A stretch of DNA of 9,609 nt, from positions 1 through 9,609 of the forward strand of contig JACPVB010000051.1 in the NCBI GenBank assembly GCA_016191985.1, given 5' to 3'. Below are positions 6,175 through 9,609 of the stretch, one piece after another. A program made the translations under genes and the position numbers. The notes below the pieces were generated by a model that was not told the origin of the DNA, made no database searches, and saw nothing but the letters and a program-made list of their open reading frames with translations. Source of the DNA: Chloroflexota bacterium. Its GTDB lineage: Bacteria; Chloroflexota; Anaerolineae; Anaerolineales; Villigracilaceae. Positions within the stretch are counted from its first letter, which is position 1; every line of letters starts with the position of its first letter.

Positions 6175-6811
6175 AACGCTTGATGCGGGTTTGAATATCA
6201 GATACAACACTTTTGATCTCTGCAAAATCCTTCCCGTCCACGTAATTGGATAACCGCTTTAGCAGTGCAGATACATCCGGTTGGTAGTAGTGAAGCAATG
6301 TGGCAATGTCGTTTTCGTAGATGCCAACCCTGGCGAAATTTCCCTGCCGATACAAGGATGGCAGGGCATATAGTTTCAAGAGCAATAATCCTTCCACGGT
6401 TGCCAGCGGAATATCCCGGTCAAGGAATCGTTCCATCTTCGAATACTCGTCGTGAACTTTCTTGAAGAGGGGATTCTGGGTAAGCAAAATATCAATTTGC
6501 AATTCGTTGTAATTTGCCCGCACAAAATACATGTCCCGACTCAACACTTTGACTTCCGGCAATTTCTCCAGTGACGAAACTGCCATGAGCAAATCCAAAT
6601 CCTGTGTGTTTCGTCCTTCCACATAATGAAGGATGGCGATTCCCCCGACGAGAACATAGTCAATCTTGCGCTCTTCCAAAACTGCGAAAAAATCCTGGAC
6701 AGACTGGATTAAAGAATCAGAATTCATCATGTCACCAGACCAATTTCTGACGTTGAATACAACGGCATTGCGAATCACATTTCCGATTTGATCACTGCTC
6801 TGAATAGTCAT
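6155..6811 (-). CDS. Nucleotidyltransferase-fold protein, AbiEii/MNT-like
   Basis: The 218-residue protein has the core of a minimal nucleotidyltransferase fold: YVLVGGIAILHY (52-63, G56-G57), then R67, T69 and the metal-binding pair DLD (71-73), and a likely third acidic residue D107 in QIDILLT. The helix LLLLKLYAL (142-150) followed by YENDIATLL resembles the lysine-containing helix and nearby acidic helix of AbiEii-like proteins. Members transfer nucleotides to tRNA, protein or antibiotic targets, many as toxin-antitoxin parts; no target can be named here. The ATG at 6811 has GAAGGAA about 8 bases upstream; a second start at residue 28 or 29 would match the usual family start but has a weaker ribosome site. 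No partner antitoxin gene adjoins it: upstream is the TetR gene, 43 bases away on the same strand. Its end overlaps the importer ATPase gene tail to tail. Confidence 0.7.
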   Translation of the reverse strand: MTIQSSDQIGNVIRNAVVFNVRNWSGDMMNSDSLIQSVQDFFAVLEERKIDYVLVGGIAILHYVEGRNTQDLDLLMAVSSLEKLPEVKVLSRDMYFVRANYNELQIDILLTQNPLFKKVHDEYSKMERFLDRDIPLATVEGLLLLKLYALPSLYRQGNFARVGIYENDIATLLHYYQPDVSALLKRLSNYVDGKDFAEIKSVVSDIQTRIKRFRNESS

Positions 6812-6828
6812 TGCTCATTCCTTCCGCA

Positions 6829-6837
6829 AGTGTAGCA
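6829..6837 (-). promoter_or_regulatory. Candidate extended -10 of the nucleotidyltransferase gene
   Basis: On the minus strand the sequence reads TGCTACACT, which fits TGnTATAAT with two mismatches in the hexamer. It closely resembles the extended -10 at 1100-1108. It lies in the 43-base gap after the TetR gene, so the nucleotidyltransferase may have its own start as well as readthrough from the TetR gene. No -35 box is evident. Confidence 0.3.
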
Positions 6838-6854
6838 TAAAGTTTCAACGTGCT

Positions 6855-7436
6855 CTATGCAAACTGTTCCAAATTAACCGCCACGAGCGGGAACGCTTCG
6901 TCCACGAATTTTTCGAGGGCGGGGCGTTTTTTCATGTGGCTGTAGTGGGAGGCCAGTCCGTAGATCGCCCAGGTGGCGACGGTGGCGGGGATCTCCGTCG
7001 AAATTTTCACCTTCGATTGGCTCAGCCAATAGGTTAACAACTGGAAGAGAATATTCTTGATCGTCCCCTCCACCAGTGATTCGAATTGCTGGTGCGGCTG
7101 GGCGCATCCGCGGTGTATGTTGGATAGAAAATCACACACGGCGAGGATCAGGTTCCGCAAATTGTCGGGGGTGTAATGGCAGGCATTCAATGTCCGCTTT
7201 TCAATCTCCTGCTTAAACATCTGACTGATTGCATAATCGAGCAGGGCATATTTATCTTGAAAATGCGCGTAAAACGTGGCGCGGTTGACCTGCGCCTTGT
7301 CTGTCACATCCTGCACGGAGATGCTCTCGAAATTTTTCTCAGCGAGGAGTGACTCAAAGGATGACAGGATCAGGCCTCGGGTCCGCCTGACGCGGGGGTC
7401 GAGTTTTTCTTCAACTTCTTTTGGGTTAGGCAACAC
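6855..7436 (-). CDS. TetR/AcrR-family transcriptional repressor
   Basis: This is a 193-residue dimeric DNA-binding repressor of usual TetR length. The N-terminal DNA-binding domain starts at about residue 15, and its helix-turn-helix is ISVQDVTDKAQVNRATFYAH (39-58), ending in the typical FYAHFQDKYALL. The rest is the variable helical part that would bind a small inducer. The start is GTG (7434-7436), with AGGAGA close upstream on the minus strand; the next codon, TTG, is an alternative. It is divergent from the DoxX/NADP-binding/NmrA operon, and the shared control region carries paired GTTG-N6-CAAC palindromes. It therefore probably represses itself and the operon until a redox-active or electrophilic compound binds. 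The C-terminal end is duplicated as a decayed copy at 1750-1860. The effector is unknown. Confidence 0.88.
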   Translation of the reverse strand: MLPNPKEVEEKLDPRVRRTRGLILSSFESLLAEKNFESISVQDVTDKAQVNRATFYAHFQDKYALLDYAISQMFKQEIEKRTLNACHYTPDNLRNLILAVCDFLSNIHRGCAQPHQQFESLVEGTIKNILFQLLTYWLSQSKVKISTEIPATVATWAIYGLASHYSHMKKRPALEKFVDEAFPLVAVNLEQFA

Positions 7437-7445
7437 TTTATCTCC

Positions 7446-7465
7446 TTTGTTGCTTAGTCAACAAA
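7446..7465. promoter_or_regulatory. Operator candidate O1 (TetR-side)
   Basis: Perfect arms TTTGTTG and CAACAAA flank CTTAGT. The inner GTTG-N6-CAAC (7449-7462) matches the second site at 7522-7535 in 11 of 14 positions. The site adjoins and slightly overlaps the ribosome site of the TetR gene and is just downstream of its likely promoter, so repressor bound here would block its own gene. Confidence 0.65.
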
Positions 7466-7492
7466 TCCAAATCTTTGTTGGTTGACTTTCAA
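7464..7492 (-). promoter_or_regulatory. Candidate promoter of the TetR gene
   Basis: On the minus strand TTGAAA (7487-7492) is a 5/6 match to -35, followed after 17 bases by TGGATT (7464-7469), a weak 3/6 match to -10. The expected transcription start falls inside operator O1. Its -35 touches the -35 of the opposite promoter, so the two would share regulation. The weak -10 makes this only a candidate. Confidence 0.3.
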
Positions 7493-7510
7493 TGGATGGG
7501 TTGGTAAATT
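7482..7510 (+). promoter_or_regulatory. Candidate promoter of the DoxX/redox operon
   Basis: TTGACT (7482-7487) is a 5/6 match to -35. It is followed after exactly 17 bases by TAAATT (7505-7510), a 4/6 match to -10. Transcription would start near 7517, just before operator O2. An alternative -10-like TATTAT at 7543-7548 has no good -35 partner. Confidence 0.5.
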
Positions 7511-7513
7511 AGG

Positions 7514-7535
7514 CAACATCTGTTGTTTATCCAAC
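7514..7535. promoter_or_regulatory. Operator candidate O2 with an adjoining palindrome
   Basis: GTTGTTTATCCAAC (7522-7535) repeats the GTTG-N6-CAAC plan of O1 and is 73 bp from it centre to centre, close to seven helical turns. It overlaps a second palindrome, CAACA-TC-TGTTG (7514-7525). The pair lies at and just after the expected start of operon transcription, where bound repressor would block RNA polymerase. Confidence 0.6.
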
Positions 7536-7571
7536 GGATGTATATTATCAAACAACTCAAGGAGAGTCAAG

Positions 7572-7946
7572 ATGAATATCGCTTTATGGATCGTACAGGG
7601 ATTGCTCGCCGCCATGTATTTGATGGCCGGGCAGATGAAGGCTTTTCAGCCCGCCAAGGTGCGCGAGAACCCGCAGATGACATGGGCAAAGAATCGTTCG
7701 GATGGATTTATCCGCTTCGTGGGGACCTCGGAACTGCTCGGCGCACTGGGGCTGATTCTGCCGCTGGTAACGGGCGTTCTTCCCTGGCTGACAGTTCTCG
7801 CAGCGGTCGGGTTGACGTTGATCCAACTGCTGGCAATTTTCACAGAACATTTACCGAAGAAGGAATTCAACATAATTCCTGTCAATGTCATATTGCTGGC
7901 GCTGGCCGTGTTTGTAATCGTCGGGCGCTGGACACTTTTTTCATAA
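7572..7946 (+). CDS. DoxX-like integral membrane protein
   Basis: The protein has 124 residues and four hydrophobic spans, at about 3-20 (ALWIVQGLLAAMYLMAG), 54-70 (LLGALGLILPLVTG), 72-90 (PWLTVLAAVGLTLIQLLAIF) and 101-119 (IPVNVILLALAVFVIVG). This is the plan of DoxX/DoxX_2-family inner-membrane proteins. KNRSDGFIRFVGTSELLGALGL, here split as GFIRFVGTSELL then GALGL, is a typical family segment. DoxX relatives have been linked to thiol/redox and quinone handling, but the exact role is not settled. The start at 7572 is chosen because AAGGAG (7559-7564) lies 7 bases before it; a frame from 7482 would begin inside the promoter. It is the first gene of the TetR-controlled operon, with 23 bases to the next gene. 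Confidence 0.82.
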   Translation: MNIALWIVQGLLAAMYLMAGQMKAFQPAKVRENPQMTWAKNRSDGFIRFVGTSELLGALGLILPLVTGVLPWLTVLAAVGLTLIQLLAIFTEHLPKKEFNIIPVNVILLALAVFVIVGRWTLFS

Positions 7947-7969
7947 ATACTTTCAAAAGGAAAAATAAA

Positions 7970-8614
7970 ATGAATGTAACAATTATTGGAGCAGGCAATA
8001 TGGGACGCGGGATTGGAACTCGCGCAGTTGCTGGCGGACACTCCGTCACTTTTGTGGATGCGAATCCCGAGGTGGCTGAAAAGACTGCCGCGGATGTGAA
8101 GGCCGCCGCCAAGAATGGCGCAAAGGTTTCCACTGCCAGCCTCGGCGATGCGGTTCTTGGGGACGTGGTCGTGATGGCCGTTTGGTATGGCACAAACATC
8201 GAAATTGCAAAACAGCTCGGCACAAAATTGGCTGGCAAAGTCGTTGTGGATATTGCCAACCCATTGAACTCCACCTACGATGGTCTCGCCACCGCGCCTG
8301 ATTCATCCTCGGCGGAAGACTTGGCAAAAGCCATTGCCAACGGCGCGAAAGTTGTGAAAGCCTTCAATACCACATACGCGGGCACATTGCTGGCTGGTGA
8401 AGTTGCCGGCCAAAAGCTGGATGTCTTCATCGCTGGCGATGACGCAGATGCAAAAGCCAAGGTCACGCAGATCGTCACCGATGGTGGAATGCGCGCCGTG
8501 GATGCAGGGCCGTTAAGCCGCGCCCGCCAGATCGAAGCCATGCAATTGCTTCATATCGTTACACAAGGCACGCTCGGCACGAACTGGGGCAGCGCGATCA
8601 AAATCATCAGCTAA
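7970..8614 (+). CDS. NADP-binding F420-dependent-reductase-like oxidoreductase
   Basis: This 214-residue cytoplasmic Rossmann protein is related to F420H2:NADP oxidoreductases. The N terminus has VTIIGAGNMGRGIG (3-16) with the nucleotide-binding GxGxxG. VVVDIANPLN (about 87-96) and KVVKAFNTTYAGTL (about 123-136) are the conserved segments of the F420-dependent NADP reductase family (PF03807-type core). Homologues in organisms without F420 exist, so whether it uses F420 or another acceptor is open. The start at 7970 is chosen because AAAAGG lies 9 bases before it and it gives the normal N terminus; the frame upstream to 7523 runs through the DoxX gene. The next gene is 11 bases away, so the two are surely co-transcribed. 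It probably supplies or consumes NADPH in the same redox response. Confidence 0.8.
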   Translation: MNVTIIGAGNMGRGIGTRAVAGGHSVTFVDANPEVAEKTAADVKAAAKNGAKVSTASLGDAVLGDVVVMAVWYGTNIEIAKQLGTKLAGKVVVDIANPLNSTYDGLATAPDSSSAEDLAKAIANGAKVVKAFNTTYAGTLLAGEVAGQKLDVFIAGDDADAKAKVTQIVTDGGMRAVDAGPLSRARQIEAMQLLHIVTQGTLGTNWGSAIKIIS

Positions 8615-8625
8615 GGAAATAAATA

Positions 8626-9528
8626 ATGTCATCAAATCAAAAAAACACCCTGCTAGTCACAGGCGCATCCGGTCATCTGGGCCGCCGAGTCGTTGAGTTG
8701 TTGTTGGAAACTCACGAAGGAACAATCATAGCCGCCACCCGCACACCGGAAAAACTGGCGGATCTCAGTCAGCGCGGGGTGATCGTGCGTCACGCAGACT
8801 TTGAAAACCCAGATTCACTGTCCCAGGCATTCCAAGGCGTTGACCGGCTCCTGCTCATCAGCACCGACGCGTTGGATGTACCGGGGCACCGACTCAACCA
8901 GCACCGCAATGCCATCAAGGCGGCGGAGCAGGCAGGGGTAAAGCATGTGGTTTACACATCCATCGTAAACCCCGGCCCGGACTCGCCCGTCTTTGTGGGA
9001 CCCGATCACCGCGGCACAGAAGAAGCATTGGCAGCAACCAAAATGGGCTGGACGGTACTGCGCGAAAACACCTACATGGAAATGTTGTTGATGTCGCTTC
9101 CGCAAGCCATTCAAAGCGGCAAATTGATCAACGCCATCGGCGATGGAAAAGCCGCATACATCACGCGCGAAGATTGCGCCCGCGCCTCGGCCTCGGCTTT
9201 GGCCTCCCCCTTTGAAGGCCGCAGCACGTTGGATATCAGCGGGCCGCAAGCAGTCACACAATATGAAGTGGCGGCCATCGTCAGCAAACTCGCCGGACAG
9301 GAAGTTTCCTACCTTCCTATCGAATTGGATGCAGTGATTCAAGGCATGACTTCCGGCGGGCTTCCCCGTCCGCTTGCAGAGGCCTTTGCCACGTTTGACG
9401 CCGCCATTGCTCAGGGTAAATTCAGCGCTGTTACCAACACCGTGGAAGAACTGACAGGACGCAAACCGATCAGCATTGCTGATTTCCTATCCGCCCATCG
9501 TGAAGTTCTGATTCCAGTCGCGTCGTAG
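8626..9528 (+). CDS. NmrA/QorB-like NAD(P)-binding oxidoreductase (atypical SDR)
   Basis: The 300-residue protein is an atypical short-chain dehydrogenase. TGASGHLG (12-19) is the glycine-rich nucleotide site, DFENPDSLSQAFQGVDRLLLIS (about 58-79) is the family's second strand-helix region, quoted here only as DFENPDSL and GVDRLLLIS, and HVVYTSIVNPGPDSP (about 106-120) followed by DHRGTEEAL is typical of QorB/NmrA-like proteins. QorB relatives are NAD(P)H:quinone reductases; others only sense NADP. The classical YxxxK catalytic pair is not evident, as expected for this group. AAGGAA ends 7 bases before the ATG. It is the third gene of the TetR-controlled operon; its presence makes quinone detoxification a natural guess. 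Confidence 0.82.
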   Translation: MSSNQKNTLLVTGASGHLGRRVVELLLETHEGTIIAATRTPEKLADLSQRGVIVRHADFENPDSLSQAFQGVDRLLLISTDALDVPGHRLNQHRNAIKAAEQAGVKHVVYTSIVNPGPDSPVFVGPDHRGTEEALAATKMGWTVLRENTYMEMLLMSLPQAIQSGKLINAIGDGKAAYITREDCARASASALASPFEGRSTLDISGPQAVTQYEVAAIVSKLAGQEVSYLPIELDAVIQGMTSGGLPRPLAEAFATFDAAIAQGKFSAVTNTVEELTGRKPISIADFLSAHREVLIPVAS

Positions 9529-9540
9529 CGTCAAAGAAAG

Positions 9541-9558
9541 AATCCCGCGCCTGGGATT
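9541..9558. other. Small inverted repeat between operon genes
   Basis: AATCCC (9541-9546) pairs with GGGATT (9553-9558) around a 6-base loop. No T run follows, and another gene with its own ribosome site begins 26 bases later. It is therefore more likely an intergenic hairpin or an attenuating structure than a full terminator. Confidence 0.3.
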
Positions 9559-9584
9559 GTCTGACCGGCAAAAGAGGTAAACAG

Positions 9585-9609
9585 ATGACTTTAAAAACAC
9601 AGGCAGAAC
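9585..9609 (+). CDS. Start of a fourth gene, truncated by the window end
   Basis: An ATG at 9585 is preceded by AGAGG (9573-9577) at a good distance of 7 bases and opens MTLKTQAE before the window ends. It is 56 bases after the NmrA-like gene on the same strand, so it may belong to the same operon. Eight residues are too few to name a family. Confidence 0.5.

Noticed and set aside
7482..7571. Upstream extension of the DoxX-like gene to the ATG at 7482
   Set aside because: The added residues lie over the promoter and operators and are not DoxX-like; the ATG at 7572 has a strong ribosome site.

Overview
The window looks like a stretch of bacterial chromosome, about 55% GC by eye. It carries housekeeping-type genes, a broken toxin-antitoxin pair, a three-gene iron-type ABC importer and a small regulated redox operon. 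My best guess is an Anaerolineae-like member of Chloroflexota. The reasons are the SIS-family phosphoglucose/phosphomannose isomerase, the lipoprotein with a Thr/Val/Glu-rich linker, and the mix of VapC, DoxX and NmrA-type genes. No rRNA or marker gene confirms this, so it is an inference.

Left part (1-1746): a 354-residue bifunctional glucose/mannose-6-phosphate isomerase homologue that departs from the family at two active-site positions. It is followed by a Phd/YefM-like antitoxin with its own extended -10 promoter and a VapC-type PIN toxin. The toxin is split by a one-base shift in a run of five C. From 1747 to 2103 there is no intact gene. This gap holds the decayed C-terminal end of a second TetR gene (minus strand, about 88% identical to the end of the TetR gene at 6855-7436), a perfect 13-bp inverted repeat, a second inverted repeat and a promoter for the next gene.

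Middle part (2104-6174): a lipoprotein that binds ferric iron or a similar ligand, a fused two-domain permease and an ATPase with a TOBE domain. Together they make a complete FbpABC-type importer. The permease and ATPase overlap by ATGA. The binding-protein gene is separated from them by 250 bases that contain a roughly 204-bp imperfect palindromic element with collinear inverted arms. A minus-strand nucleotidyltransferase (6155-6811) converges on the ATPase gene and overlaps its last 20 bases.

Right part (6855-9609): a TetR-family repressor (minus) is transcribed away from a DoxX-like membrane protein, an NADP-binding F420-reductase-like Rossmann protein and a QorB/NmrA-like NAD(P)-binding protein. 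A fourth gene begins at 9585 and runs off the window. The divergent intergenic region holds two copies of a GTTG-N6-CAAC palindrome, 73 bp apart, which are strong candidates for the repressor's operators. The operon is probably a repressible response to quinones, electrophiles or redox stress. I saw no tRNA, rRNA, CRISPR array, transposase or clear intrinsic terminator.
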